From positions 38,122,551 through 38,186,550 of the forward strand of contig OX365945.1 of assembly GCA_947247005.1 (NCBI GenBank): DNA of 64,000 nucleotides. Reading direction: 5' to 3'. The position numbers and the translations under genes were made by a program. The first letter of the stretch is position 1. The number at the start of each line of letters is the position of its first letter. This stretch comes from Spisula solida (lineage: Eukaryota > Mollusca > Bivalvia > Venerida > Mactridae). Below, piece by piece: positions 1 to 11,768 of this stretch. The notes below the pieces were generated by a model. The model did not search any database, was not told the origin of the DNA, and worked only from the letters and a program-made list of their open reading frames with translations.

Positions 1-126
1 AAAATCTAGGTCAAGTGCGATATTGCGTCATATGGGACCAAAAGCTAGGTCACTAGGTCAAATCACAGGTCTTGCATGTACTGCTACAACAGGTGAGCGA
101 CCTAGGGCCCAAAGGGCCCTCTTGTT
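1..126 (+). mobile_element. Helentron-like/pearl-type element, family A, 3' end only
   Basis: The window opens inside the last monomer of a family A element. It ends with the subterminal box CAGGTGAGCG, the hairpin AGGGCCC/GGGCCCT (3-nt loop AAA here instead of the usual TTT) and the terminal CTCTTGTT. Sequence of a different family (C) resumes directly after it, as at 5247 and 7584, so this copy probably sits inside an older family C element. Non-coding and non-autonomous. Confidence 0.8.
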
Positions 127-554
127 TATATAATCTTAATGAAACTTGGTCACAATGTGTATCTCTATGAACTCTAGGCCAAGTTCGCAACTTGGTTATC
201 TGGGGTCAAAAACTAGGTCACCAGGTCACATTGAAGGAAACCCATATTAACTCTCTAGAGGTCACATTTTTTACCTAATCTTGATGAAACTTGTCAGAAT
301 GTTTGTTTCTATGAAATCTATGTCAAGTTTGTAACTGGGTCATCTGGGGTTAAAAACAAGGTCACCAGATCACATCAAGACAACTTTGTTTGTACTCTAG
401 AGGTCACATTTTTTACCTCATTTATAAAACCTGGCGATAACGTGTGTATTTGTAAAATCTACATCAAATATTAAGGTCATATCATAACAAATACTGATTC
501 TGTCTTAACTGCAAGCCATCAGGTGAGCGCTTAAGGGCCAATGGCACTCTTGTT
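127..554 (+). mobile_element. Helentron-like element, family C, 3' part
   Basis: Contains diverged ~150 bp monomers of family C (CACTCTAGAGGTCACATTT, then a GGTCA-rich stretch). It ends with CAGGTGAGCGCTT, the hairpin GGGCCA/TGGC and CACTCTTGTT at 545-554. The 5' end lies to the left of the window or was displaced by the family A insertion ending at 126. Confidence 0.75.
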
Positions 555-845
555 AAAAGTCCCCTACAGGTTTTTAACCGGAAGGGACTATAGGTTTGCC
601 CTCCGTCCGTTTGTCTATCTGTCCCATCAGTCAGTCTGTCCGTCAAAAATCTGGATCCTGACATAACTCAAAAAGTTTTCCACGCTTGGTTTATGAAATT
701 TGATATGTGGATAGGGGGAAGTAGACATTTATGAGTCAAACCGAATCCGAATGCTACTTGAAGGTTTATGTAGGGACGATTTCAAAATGTTTTATATGAA
801 TACAATAACAACTTATTTGTCAAACATAATTTTCTCGTATAATTA
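555..845 (+). mobile_element. Possible 5' end of another hairpin-plus-CCGT element family
   Basis: After a TT, an inverted pair AGTCCC / GGGACT (about 559-590) is followed by a degenerate CCGT/CTGT run (about 600-645). This is the order seen at the 5' ends of families A-E. No second copy or 3' end is present in the window, so the family call rests only on this layout. The rest is AT-rich with no gene. Confidence 0.4.
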
Positions 846-2297
846 GGCCATTTCTTTTTTATTTTCTGGTTTACAAGAATTTTTTGGAAAAAGGTCCACC
901 GGCCGGTCGAAAAATAAATAAATTATTTAAGACATTTATAACATACACCACTGTATCTACTTAAAAAGTCGAGACAGAAGCAGGAACTTATTTGTACGAT
1001 CCATAGCAACGGCGTTACGTATACGTCCGACCATAGCAACGTATACAACGGCAGTCCACGTGCGCGTGTGCGCACTCTCCGAACGAGAAAATCGTGAAGT
1101 ATTTGTGAAACGCGTGCAGGTTATGAAATAAATTATGAAAACATAACGTATATGGTCAATAGCGAGATATAGCGGATAAAAACACCGCAACAATAAAATA
1201 CCATGCTCTACTGTTATTCCGATCAACTTAGACAGTCGTACCGACATTGTAACTTCAGAAGTCGCCGACAATCATTACATCATAGAAATGCCGCCGCTAA
1301 ATATCAGACGTTGCCAACTTATGTTGGGCAATCAAAAAAAACTATAGGAGAACCGACATCAAAGAAATCATAGCCGAACTTTATGCACATTGGAATTTTG
1401 ATTGATCTAGATCTACATGCTCGAGTATTTATTAGCACGCTTTGACACAATTAATAGAAACATATCAACACATCGCTAATTTAATAGACTTCACGCTTTA
1501 GACGTCTGTTTAATCGGTGCTATTGGAATAATTCATGATTGATAAATTATATTCATGTTATGTAACAATAATGGATTAATATTTGAAGGTAATTATGAAT
1601 GTGTTCCGTCTTTGCAAAACATACATGTGCATGTTAAATTTCGCGTCAATTAGATCTAGCATCGAACTGATCCAACGTAAGATAAATTCATCGGTCTGCA
1701 ATCAAATAATCATGATAATCTAATCAAGCTGGATATATATAAGGATGTCAAGTTGTCTCAATTCTGGGACATATGCCCGATATTCGTCCCAGCTCAATTC
1801 AAGGTCGTTAGTTCGACCGCGTATTTAATCACGAGTCCCGCCCGATTGTCGCAACGTTGCTATTTACGATGGTATCAAGAACTCGTAGTCTGGAACAATA
1901 TTATGAATTAATTAAAATCTTCGCACAAAATACGCAAACCTATGCACGCAGAGAACTAAATTAAATTACATGTACAATTTGGTCGATGTTTATTTTATAT
2001 GACGTCATCCGTCTATTTACGGAAAATAGAGTCAAGCTTTTCTAAAATGAGGCGACCTAGTTCACGTGAGGTCATGGTACTTTAATTTCGATACGTTTTC
2101 AATACGATAACTGTGCTTGTTTTGACGGTAGCTAAATTATTTGGTCTATTTGATCATTTTTACATGGTGAATTATCGATCTTTTGACGATTCGTGCCATC
2201 GGCAAAAATAAAAAAGTGAAATTCGATTTTTTTTTTCCACTTTCGTAAAAAATACGGTCGCCGGTTTTGTAAACTGTAAAATTAAAAAGTCCTGGCC
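846..2297. mobile_element. Harbinger-like non-autonomous DNA transposon, copy 1
   Basis: A 1.45 kb segment bounded by imperfect ~30 bp terminal inverted repeats starting GGCCA, and flanked by TTA on both sides. A TWA target duplication with GGC-type ends is typical of PIF/Harbinger elements. No transposase is visible; short frames are interrupted. A second copy lies at 50491-53131 and part of a third, inverted, at about 45470-45960. The match with copy 2 stops at the CCTGGCC end, which supports the right boundary. Confidence 0.65.
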
Positions 2298-4002
2298 TTA
2301 AGGAGAAGGTAGCAACATTTTTCCTTTACAGACTTTATGTTACACTTGCGATGTAATTGTGTATCATACTCTTCTGAACAAAGGCAGTAGGTTATTGCTA
2401 TTTAAGTGCAGTATTTGCGAAAATATATGATTGCATGGTAGCTGCACACTGTAGACTCTTCTGGAAAAGCAGCAGACAGTTGTGTAATACAAGGAAATCG
2501 GGTTCAATGTCCTAGCTCTTCAGTTCCCAATAGACTACTGGGTTCTTTTACATGCCTGGCATACAGCACCAATACACACAAGACTACCACTGGGTTTCCA
2601 ACCAGTTTATCTCTAGTTAGATGGGAAACGCTGAGAAAGTGGTTCTGAAATTTCCATTTCCCCAGTCGGGATACCCTCTGGATTGACAGGCCTTCACTAT
2701 TATGCCACCTATCGTGTGACTTATATGTTCAATTTTGTACATTCACAACTATATGTTTTGTAGTTATAGATCCGTACTTTTTAGCCCTATGTTCAGGCCT
2801 GCCTATGTTCGTTTGAATTGTTTTTAAGGTTTATATAATTATATACACTATACTTATCAATATCGCATTTTTATCAAGTTTGAAAAGATGCTGTTACATC
2901 TACTTTAATATCGTATAATCGTTATTGTATAGCGTGCACGAGATCCTTGAGATTTTAGGCCGTTAGTATATAGACAAAACAAAATATTTCGTGCGTTTAC
3001 GTCTGAAACAGGGTTTTGGACACCGTTCTTCGACGTCCAAGATGGTGAAGAAAAACAATTGTTTAATATTGCGTAAATGTCGTATAGAACAGAGACATGC
3101 AACATGTTCACATCAAGGTTACATTATGATGGTAACAATGTCACAACTATCGCCACATTTTATGAAGCATTGCCAGCCAGACAGCGTTCCTAACAATGAT
3201 GACGTTGAAATTCCACGTAGGTGAATCTACATGTACTCTTTGCACAATTGAATTAATGCGCTATGAAACGTTGATAGGTTAGATTCCTAGTTGCGAAAAG
3301 TCATACCATTCCATAAACAATTGAAAATTGTTACAATGTCGATATCCCGCTATACGTGGAGAAGCTGGTTCTTTGTGAAAGGAATGTTAGCTATATATGT
3401 TAGTGCTGGTTAGAAAATGGTCAAGTAAAACTTGTTAGGACAACCTGTTGTAAGATGTAACTGTCAAATTGATGAAAAATTATTTCAAACCCGAATAAAA
3501 AAACAAAAATCACACTGGTGTTTCATTATTTACTGTGCAATACACTCTACATGCAATACATACATGTATATACAGAGTTATTTCACTAAAAAAGTGTATG
3601 TGTCGTCGAAATGGGATGTTTTCAAGAACTACATAGAAATAACCATCGACCAAATATTGAAAGTAAAACATGGTACATATTCATGGATATGCGTCCCGAA
3701 AACCATTGAGTTATTGAATTAGTACGTCCTTAATCATATTTGTTTTGATATCACCTCTTGTTACATCGCGTCTTAGTTGGATTCGGAGTTCAAGATTTGG
3801 ATTAACTCATAAATGTCTAGTAAGGGGATTATGCATGTCTCAATATTTTTTATTCTGACAAAAAAATTGTGATTGCCATGGCAACAGAAACATTGAAAAT
3901 CGCTTAAAACCTATAGGGACTTCTGTATAATGCTTTCAATTCTTAGTGACTTGTTTTAAAACATTAAAGTTTAACACTCATATTAGTTATTTTCAATTTC
4001 AG
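2298..4002. other. No gene recognised; possible old interspersed repeat at 2460-2700
   Basis: Presumed BBS1 intron. The stretch 2460-2700, read on the minus strand, contains phrases such as GTAAAAGAACCCAGTAGTC that look like a dispersed invertebrate repeat, but I cannot name it. Open frames at 2905-3224 and 3432-3722 show no recognisable domain and overlap on both strands. I searched for the upstream BBS1 exon (WLDAHYDP / GDGDYKLV-like) and did not find it, so it probably lies before the window. Confidence 0.4.
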
Positions 4003-4092
4003 GCACAGATTTAATCAGTGAAAACACAATCATTGATTTACCTACTGGAGTTGTGACATTTTATATGGATACAAATGAACCTAGAACCCCAG
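4003..4092 (+). CDS. BBS1: BBS1 exon (BBSome subunit 1), first exon visible
   Basis: BBS1 is a subunit of the BBSome, the octameric coat that moves membrane proteins in and out of cilia; its N-terminal half is a beta-propeller. This 90-nt exon follows the acceptor TTTTCAATTTCAG and ends at a GTACAT donor. It enters in phase 1 and leaves in phase 1. Read with a preceding G it gives GTDLISENTIIDLP, then VVTFYMDTNEPRTP. The NEPRTP end matches the conserved HEPRTP of vertebrate BBS1 (around human residue 100, from memory), and the next exon continues it in frame. The earlier N-terminal exons are not in the window. The call rests on all six exons together. Confidence 0.88.
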
Positions 4093-4425
4093 GTACATGT
4101 ATATATACACTAAACGTCAGACATGCTCAATGCTTAAGGTGGAATTGACCCTTTTTTGTGAAAAATTGTCTGTAACTGGGATCTTGATGAGATTTTGCAC
4201 AAATATAGTATCAAGTGTTGGCTTTCAGTATTGGGTGGTTTAAGGTAAAGAACCACTAAATACATAAGCGGCCCAATTGGTGATACACTCAAAGAGTTCT
4301 GAAAGAAACATTGCATTGACTGGCAATGGTGGAACATGTATGGATTGACAATTCTGCTTTGAAATAATGAAATTGAGTTTAAAGTGATTGTGCACATGTA
4401 TGTGATGTAGTGAAACTGTTTAATT
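4093..4425. repeat. Left arm of a ~110 bp inverted repeat (partner 11574-11690)
   Basis: Positions about 4138-4250 are the approximate reverse complement of 11574-11690, sharing for example TGTCTGTAACTGGGATCTTG. The two arms bracket the whole 4.4-11.4 kb transposon block. They may be the ends of an old element or two independent copies in opposite orientation. The rest is ordinary intron sequence. Confidence 0.6.
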
Positions 4426-4681
4426 AGCTCACCTGAGCATAAAATGCTCAAGGTGAGCTTTTGTGATTGCCCTATGTCCGGCGTCCACCATCCGCCGTCA
4501 ACAATTTGAGTGTTAACACTCTAGAGGTCACAGTTTTCACTTAATCTTTATGAAACTTGGTCACAATGTTTGTCTCTATGAAATCTAGGTCAAGTTCGTA
4601 ACTGGGTCATTTAGGGTAAAAAACTAGTTCATTAGGTCAATAAAAGAAAAACCTTGTTAACACTCTAGCGGTCACATTTTT

Positions 4682-5246
4682 AGCTCACCTGTCACAAAGT
4701 GACAGAGTGAGTTTTTGTGATCACTCTTCGTCCGTCGTCCGTCCGTCCGTCAACAATTTGCTTGTGTAGACACTAGAGGTCACAATTTTGACTTAATCTT
4801 TATGTAATTTAGTCATAATGATCATCTCAACAAAATCTAGGTCAAGTTCGATATTGGGTCATCCGGGGTAAAAAACTAGGTCACAAGGTCAAATCAAAGA
4901 AAAACATTGTGTAGTCACTAGAGGTCACAATTTTGACTTAATCTTTATGAAACTTAATCATAATGATCATCTCAACAAAATTTAGGTCAAGTTTGATATT
5001 GGGTCATCCGGGGTCAAAAACTAGGTCACAAGGTCAAATCATAGAAAAACCTTGTATAGTCCAAGAGATCACAATTTTAGCCTTATCCTTATGAAACTTG
5101 GTCAGAGTGATCATGTCAACAAAATCTATGTCAAGTGGGATATTGCGTCATATGGGGCCAAGAAGTAGGTCACTAGGTCAAATCACAGGTCTTGCATGTA
5201 TTGCTATAACAGGTGAGCGACCTAGGGCCCTTTGGGCGTTCTTGTT
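4682..5246 (+). mobile_element. Helentron-like/pearl-type element, family A, nested in C
   Basis: Full-length short copy: 5' hairpin AGCTCACCTGTCAC/GTGACAGAGTGAG, (CCGT)n, about three ~145 bp monomers, CAGGTGAGCG box, diverged 3' hairpin and TTCTTGTT. The interrupted C monomer reads ACATTTTT before and GACATAATC after the element. Intact C monomers read ACATTTTTGACATAATC, so this is a clean empty site with no target duplication. Confidence 0.85.
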
Positions 5247-6023
5247 GACATAATCTTAATGAAACTTGGTCACAATGTGTACCTCTATGAAATTTAGGCC
5301 AAGTTCGTAACTGGATCACCTGGGGTCAAAACTAGGTCAACAGGTCACATTGAAGAAAAATCTTGTTAACACTCTAGAGGTCACATATTTTACCTAATCT
5401 TTATGAAAGTTGGTCACAATGTTTGTGTCTATGACATCTAGGTCAAGTTTGTAATTAGGTCATCTGGGATAAATTAGGTCATCATGTCACATCTGGGATA
5501 AATTAGGTCATCATGTCACATCAAAGAAAAATATTGTTTTCACGCCAGAGGTCATGCTTTATGCCTAATATTTATGAAACTTGGTCACACTGTTTGTCTC
5601 TATAAAAACTAGGTCATGTTTGCAACTGGGTCTGGTTAACAATAGGTCACCAGGTCACAGTGAAGAAGAACCTTGTTAACACTCTTAACAGTCACATTTT
5701 TAGCTCACCTGAGCACTCTCGATGTCCCACTTTTGACATAATCTTAATGAAACTTGGTCACAATGTATGTTCTATGAAATATAAGTCAAGTTCGTAATTG
5801 GGTCATCTGGGGTCAAAAACTAGGTCACCAGGTCACATCAAAGAAAAACTTTGTTAACACTCTAGAGGTCACATTTTTCTTATAATCTTAATGAAACTTT
5901 GTCACAATCTATGTCTCTATGAAATCTAGACCAAGTTCGTAATTGGGTCGTCTGGGGTCAAAAACTAGGTCACTAGGTCGCATCAAAGAAAAACTTTGTT
6001 AATACTTTAGAAGTCACATTTTT

Positions 6024-7583
6024 AGCTCACCTGTCACAAAGTGACAAGGTGAGCTTTTGTGATCACTCTTCGTCCGTTGTCCGTCCGTCCGTCAGTCCGT
6101 CGTCCGTCCGTCCGTCGTCCGTCGTCCGTCCACAATTACTTGTGTAGACACTAGAGGTCACAGTTTTAGCTTAATCATTATGAAACTTGGTCACAATGAT
6201 CATCACAACAAAATCTAGGTCAAGTTTAATATTGGGTCATCCGGGGTCAAAAACTGGGTCACAAGGTCAAATCATAGAAAAACCTTGTGTAGTCACTAAA
6301 GGTCACAATTTTGGTCTAATCTTTATGAAACTTGGTCACAATGGTCATCTCAACAAAATCTAGGTCAAGTTCGATATTGGGTCATCCAGGGTCAAAAACT
6401 AGGTCACAAGGTCAGATAATAGAAAAACCTTGTGTAGTCGCTAGAGGTCACAATTTTTGTCTAATCTTTATGAAACTTAGTCACAATGATCATCTCAACA
6501 AAATCTAGGTCAAGTTCGATATTGGGTCATCCGGGGTCAAAAACTAGGTCACAAGGTCAAATGATAAAAAAACCTTGTGTAGTCACTACAGGTCACAATT
6601 TTAATTTAATCTTTATGAATCTTGGTCACAATGATCATATTAACAAAATCTAGGTCAAGTTCTATATCGGGTCATTCAGGGTCAAAAACAAGGTCACAAG
6701 GTCAAATATTAGAAAAACCTTGTGTAGTTGTTAGAGGTCACAATTTTGACTTAATCATTATGAAACTTGGTCACAATGATCATCGAAACAAAATCTAGGT
6801 CAAGTTCGATATTGGGTCATCCGGGGTCAAAAACTAGGTCACAAGGTCAAATCATAGAAAAACCTTGTGTAGTCACTAGAGGTCACAATTTTGACCTAAT
6901 CTTTATGAAACTTGTACACAATAATCATCTCAACAAAATCTAGGTCAAGTTTGATATTGGGTCATCCGGGGTCAAAAGCAAGGTTACATGGTCAAATAAT
7001 AGAAAACCCTTTTGTAGTCACTAGAGGTCACAATTTTTGCCTAATCTTTATGAAACTTACTCACAATAATCATTTCAACAAAATCTAGGTCAAGTTTGAT
7101 ATTGGGTCATCCGGGGTAAAAAACTAGGTCACAAAGGTCAAATCATAGAAAAACCTTGTGTAGTCACTAGAGGTCACAATTTTGACCGAATATTTATGAA
7201 ACTTGTTCACAATGATCATCTCAACAAAATCTAGGTCAAGTTCGATATTGGGTCATACGGGGTCAAAAATTAGGTCACAAGGTCAAATCATAGAAAAACC
7301 TTGTGTAGTCACTAGAGGTCACAATTTTTGTCTAATCTTTATGAAACTTGGTCACAATGATCATCTCAAAAAAATCCAGGTCAAATTCAATATTGGGTCA
7401 TCAGGGGTCAAAAACTAGGTCACAAGGTCCAATCACTTCAATATGTCATTGGGTCTAAATGTGATGTAAACTATAAAGCATAAGACAATATGAAAACCTT
7501 GTACATGCAATAGAGGCTGCCATTAGGGGTGCATGAACTACTAGGACAGGTGAGCGACCTTTGGCCCTTTGGGCCCTCTTGTT
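6024..7583 (+). mobile_element. Helentron-like/pearl-type element, family A, long array
   Basis: A 1.56 kb complete copy with 5' hairpin, a long (CCGT)n tract (about 6070-6130), roughly nine ~140-145 bp monomers and the terminal GGGCCCTTTGGGCCC hairpin with CTCTTGTT. It begins after TTTT within a C monomer and C sequence resumes after it. Longer open frames here (such as 7203-7418) are readings through the tandem monomers, not genes. Confidence 0.85.
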
Positions 7584-8123
7584 TACATAATCTTAATGAA
7601 ACTTATTCGAAATTTATGTCTCTATGAAATCTAGGTCACCAGGTCTAATCAAAGAAAAACCTTGTTAACACTCTTGAGGTCACATTTCTCACATAATCTT
7701 AATGAAACTTGGTCACAATCTATGTCTTTATAAAATCTAGGTCATGTTCGTAATTGGGTTGTCTTGGGTCAAAAACTAGGTCACTAGGTCACATCAATGA
7801 AAAACTTTGTTAACACTCTAGAGGTCACATTTTTGACATAATCTTAATGAAACTTTGTCACAATGTATGTCTGTATGAAATCTAGGTCGAGTTCACAATT
7901 TGGTCATCTGGGGTCAAAAACTAGGTCACTAGGTCATATCAAAGAAAAACATTGTTAAGACTCTAGCGGTCACATTTTTCACATAATCTGAATGAAACTT
8001 GGTCAAAATGTATTCCTGTATGAAATCTAGGTCCAGTTCGTAATTGGGTCATCTGGGTCCAAAATTAGGTCACTAGGTCATATCAAAGAAAAACATTGTT
8101 AACACTCTACAGGTCACATTTTT

Positions 8124-8798
8124 AGCTCACCTGTCACAAAGTGACAGAGTGAGCTTTTGTGATCACTCTTCGTCCGTCGTCCGTCTGTCCGTCCGTCCGT
8201 CCGTCGTCCGTCCGTCAACAATTTGCTTGTGTAGTCACTAGAGGTCACAATTTTGACCTAATCTTTATTAAACTTGGTCACAACGATCATCACAACAAAA
8301 TCTAGGTCAAGTTTGATACTGGGTCATCCGGGGTCAAAAACTAGGTCACAAGGTCAAATCATAGAAAAACCTTGTGTAAACACTAGAGGTCACAATTTTG
8401 ACTTAACCTTTATGAAACTTGGTCACAATGATCATCATAACAAAATCTAGGTCAAGTTCTATATTGGGTCATCCGGCGTCAAAAACTAGGCCACAAGGTC
8501 AAATCATAGAAAAACCTTGTGTAGTCACTAGAGGTCACAATTTTGACCTAATCTTTATGAAACTTGGTCACAATGATCACTTCAACAAAATCTAGTTCAA
8601 GTTCGATATTGGGTCATCTGAGGTCAAAAACTAGGTCACAAGGTGAAATCACTTCAATATGTCATTGGGTCTTAATGTGATGTAAATTATAAAGCATAAG
8701 ACAATATGAAAACTTGTACATGCAATAGAGGCTACCATTAGGGGTGCATGAACTACTAGGACAGGTGAGCGACCTATGGCCCTTTGGGCCCTCTTGTT
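8124..8798 (+). mobile_element. Helentron-like/pearl-type element, family A
   Basis: Complete copy with the family A 5' hairpin, (CCGT)n, about three monomers and a subterminal region shared with 7440-7583 (CACTTCAATATGTCATTGGG onward). It ends GGGCCCTTTGGGCCCTCTTGTT-like. Family F sequence abuts its 3' end. Confidence 0.85.
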
Positions 8799-11354
8799 TT
8801 TAACATAGTGCAAATGTTAAAGTTTAGGTACAGGTTTTTTCACCTCTAATATTTTCAAAGTGCATTCACATATTGCTTTACATACCTGTTCACCATCATG
8901 ACCCCAACCCATACACAGGGGTAGGTAACTCTATCACGCATTTTGTTGAAATTATGCTCCCTTTTGGACTTGGAAATGCAAATGTTAAAGTTTAGGTACA
9001 GGTTTTTTAACCTCTAATATCTTCATAGTGCATGGACATATTGCTTTGATACTTTCCATACTTGTTCACCATCATGACCCTAACCCATACACAGGGGAAG
9101 TTAACTCTATTAAGCATTTTGGTGAAATTATGCCCCCTTTTTTCAACTTAGTGCAAATGTTAATGTTTAGGTATAGGTTTTTTCACCTCTAATATTTTCA
9201 AAGTGCATTCACATATTGCTTTACATACTTGTTCACCATCATGACCCCAACCCATACACAGGGGTAGGTAACTCTATCAAGCATTTTGTTGAAATTATGC
9301 CCCCTTTTGGACTTGGAAATGCAAATGTTAAAGTTTAGGTACAGGTTTTTTAACCTCTTACAATCCTCAAAGTGCATTGACATATTGCTTTGATACTTTG
9401 CATACTTGTTCACCATCATGACCCTAACCCCTATGCAGGAGAAGATACTATTTAGCATTTTGTTGAAATTATGCCCCCTTTTGGACTAAGAAATGCTTAT
9501 TTGTTTACCTTCATGACCAAGAGGACCTACACATGAGTAGGTAATGGTCCTGCATAATTTGTCCAAATTATCCCCCTTTTTGACTTAGAAGCCCCAACCT
9601 CTACACAGCAGAGGGTAATGCTGCTGTTATGAAGCATTTTGTTTTGAATATATAATGATTGTACTATCCCAGCATGGCGCTGCGAATAGTGGAGCGCGCT
9701 GTTCGTGGACAGCTCTTGTTTAACCTCTTATATTCTCTAAGTCCTTTGAGATATTGCTTTCATACTTTGCATACTTGTTTGCCACCATGACCCTAACCCA
9801 TATGCAGGAGTAGGTAACTCTATCAGTCATTTTGTTGAAATTACGCCCCCTTTTTCTACTTAGTGCAAATAGTGCAAATGTTAGATTTTTAACCTCTAAT
9901 ATGTTCAAAGTGCATTTATACATTGCTTTGATACTTTGCATACTTGTTCACCATCATGACCCCAACCCCTACACAGGAGAAGAGAACAATTTAGCATTTT
10001 GTTGAAATTATGCCCCCTTTTGGACTAAGAAATGCTTATTTGTTTACCTTCACCTTGACCAAGAGGACCTACACATGAGTAGGTAATGGTCCTGCATAAT
10101 TTGTCCAAATTATCCCCCTTTTTGACTTAGAAGCCCCAACCTCTACACAGCAGAGGTAAATGCTGCTGTTATGAAGCATTTTGTTTTGAATATATAATGA
10201 TTGTACTATCCTAGCATGGCGCTGCGAATAGTGGAGCGCGCTGTTCGTGGACAGCTCTTGTTTAACCTCTTATATTCTCTAAGTCCTTTGAGATATTGCT
10301 TTCATACTTTGCATACTTGTTTGCCATCATGACCCTAACCCATATGCAGGAGTAGGTAACTCTATCAGTCATTTTGTTGAAATTACGCCCCCTTTTTCTA
10401 CTTAGTGCAAATAGTGCAAATGTTAAAGTTTAGGTACAGGTTTTTTAACCTCTAATATGTTCAAAGTGCATTGATACATTGCTTTGATACTTTGCATACT
10501 TGTTCACCATCATGACCCCAACCCCTACACAGGAGAAGATAACAATTTAGCATTTTGTTGAAATTATGCCCCCTTTTGGACTAAGAAATGCTTATTTGTT
10601 TACCTTCATGACCAAGAGGACCTACACATGAGTAGGTAATGGTCCTGCATAATTTGTCCAAATTATCCCCCTTTTTGACTTAGAAGCCCCAACCTCTACA
10701 CAGCAGAGGGTAATGCTGCTGTTATGAAGCATTTTGTTTTGAATATATAATGATTGTACTATCCCAGCATGGCGCTGCGAATAGTGGAGCGCGCTGTTCG
10801 TGGACAGCTCTTGTTATAAAACTTCATGGATAGCTTCACTATCAAGTGGAGATGCGCATAGCGTCAGCACATTCCGGTTCGCTGATTATTCACACAGTTA
10901 TGCCCCTTGAAAGATTAGCACTATAAATTCTTGTCCGCGCTATTTCTCAAGAACCACAGCTAAGATTTTAATAAAACTTCATGGATAGGTGCAGTACCAA
11001 GAAGAGATGCGCATATCGTCAGCACGTTCCGGTTCGCTGATTATTCACACAGTTATGCCCCTTGGAAGATTTGCAGTATAACTATATACTAAATTGTATA
11101 AAACTGTATAACATAACATTTGTCGGATAACCAAGTTGACTTGTTTGATCATTTTTTTCCTGTGACAAACATCCCACAGGTAACATTAACCGTCTTTGAG
11201 GGCTCTTGTTTGATTTAGAAGCCCCAACCTCTACACAGCAGAGGGTAATGCTGCTGATGCGAAGCATTTCGTTTTGAATATATAATGATTATACTAACCC
11301 TAGCATGCATGCACTGCAAATAGTGGAGCGCGCTGTACATGGACAGCTCCTGTT
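8799..11354 (+). mobile_element. Family F repeat block with three CTCTTGTT-type ends in tandem
   Basis: Made of ~170 bp monomers (GCAAATGTTAAAGTTTAGG at about 8819, 8978, 9152, 9321). Each unit ends in a distinct 3' module with the hairpin GCTGT/ACAGC followed by TCTTGTT. Such ends occur at 9720, 10262 and 10815, giving two head-to-tail ~542 and ~553 bp units, and a diverged one (CTCCTGTT) at 11354. No family F 5' hairpin was found. The shared CTTGTT end ties it to families A-E. Non-coding. Confidence 0.7.
10816..11210 (+). mobile_element. Insert with GGCTCTTGTT end inside family F
   Basis: This segment interrupts the family F 3' module: F resumes at 11211 with GATTTAGAAGCCCC. It contains a partly repeated ~120 bp unit (CTTCATGGATAG... 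at about 10824 and 10978) and ends at 11210 with CTCTTGTT, so it looks like another member of the same element class. No clear 5' hairpin was seen. Confidence 0.5.
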
Positions 11355-11768
11355 TATTTACTAAAACAAAGAAGATACTTCAAATAATATCATACTAAAT
11401 AAAAAAAACTTTGACCATCCTGTTTTCTTGCTATGTGCATATGAATAACAGAAATGTCAAGATTTTGAAGAGGTCACTTACTTAGCATGTGACGCAGTTA
11501 TTTAAGCGTTACATGCATCATGTTTAATGCAAAAAATACATCCCACTAGGTGGCGTTATTTGTCCCATGAAATGTGAAATTTCTCCCTAAAACCACCCCA
11601 AACCAAAAGCCAACTCTTGGTACTTCATTTGTGCAAAATATCATCAAGATCCCAGTTACAGACAATTTTTCCCGAAAAGGGTCTATTTCTGTATATAGTT
11701 ACATAGTAACAATATTAGTTCTAGTTACTGCTGGTTGCCCAGGGTGTCGGGATAATGTGACTGTTATT
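11355..11768. repeat. Intron with right arm of the long inverted repeat (11574-11690)
   Basis: Positions 11574-11690 are the inverted partner of about 4138-4250. The open frame at 11574-11807 runs across this repeat into a family B hairpin and is not a gene. The rest is intron sequence with no recognised feature. Confidence 0.55.

Larger units (their letters stand above)
4426..8123 (+). mobile_element. Helentron-like element, family C, split by two family A insertions
   Basis: Starts after TT with a near-perfect hairpin: outer arms AGCTCACCT/AGGTGAGCT, inner arms GAGCAT/ATGCTC. A short GTCCGGCGTCC-type region and ~150 bp monomers (GTTAACACTCTAGAGGTC...) follow. Family A elements interrupt it at 4682-5246 and 6024-7583, and a third begins at 8124. 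A second, degenerate family C 5' end appears at about 5702, so at least two C units were joined. No C-type 3' terminus remains before family F starts at 8799. Confidence 0.8.

Noticed and set aside
2905..3224. Overlapping plus and minus frames as an upstream BBS1 exon or another gene
   Set aside because: Neither matches the expected WLDAHYDP/LADLHGDG region of BBS1 and no splice sites frame them.
7203..7418. Open frames within family A-C monomers (also 20942, 23401, 23691, 24702)
   Set aside because: They are in-register readings of tandem monomers that recur wherever the repeat does; no domain and no codon constraint.
6024..7583. Tandem ~145 bp units considered as a CRISPR-like array or satellite gene cluster
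   Set aside because: There are no short identical repeats with unique spacers; whole monomers repeat, and the array has transposon termini.
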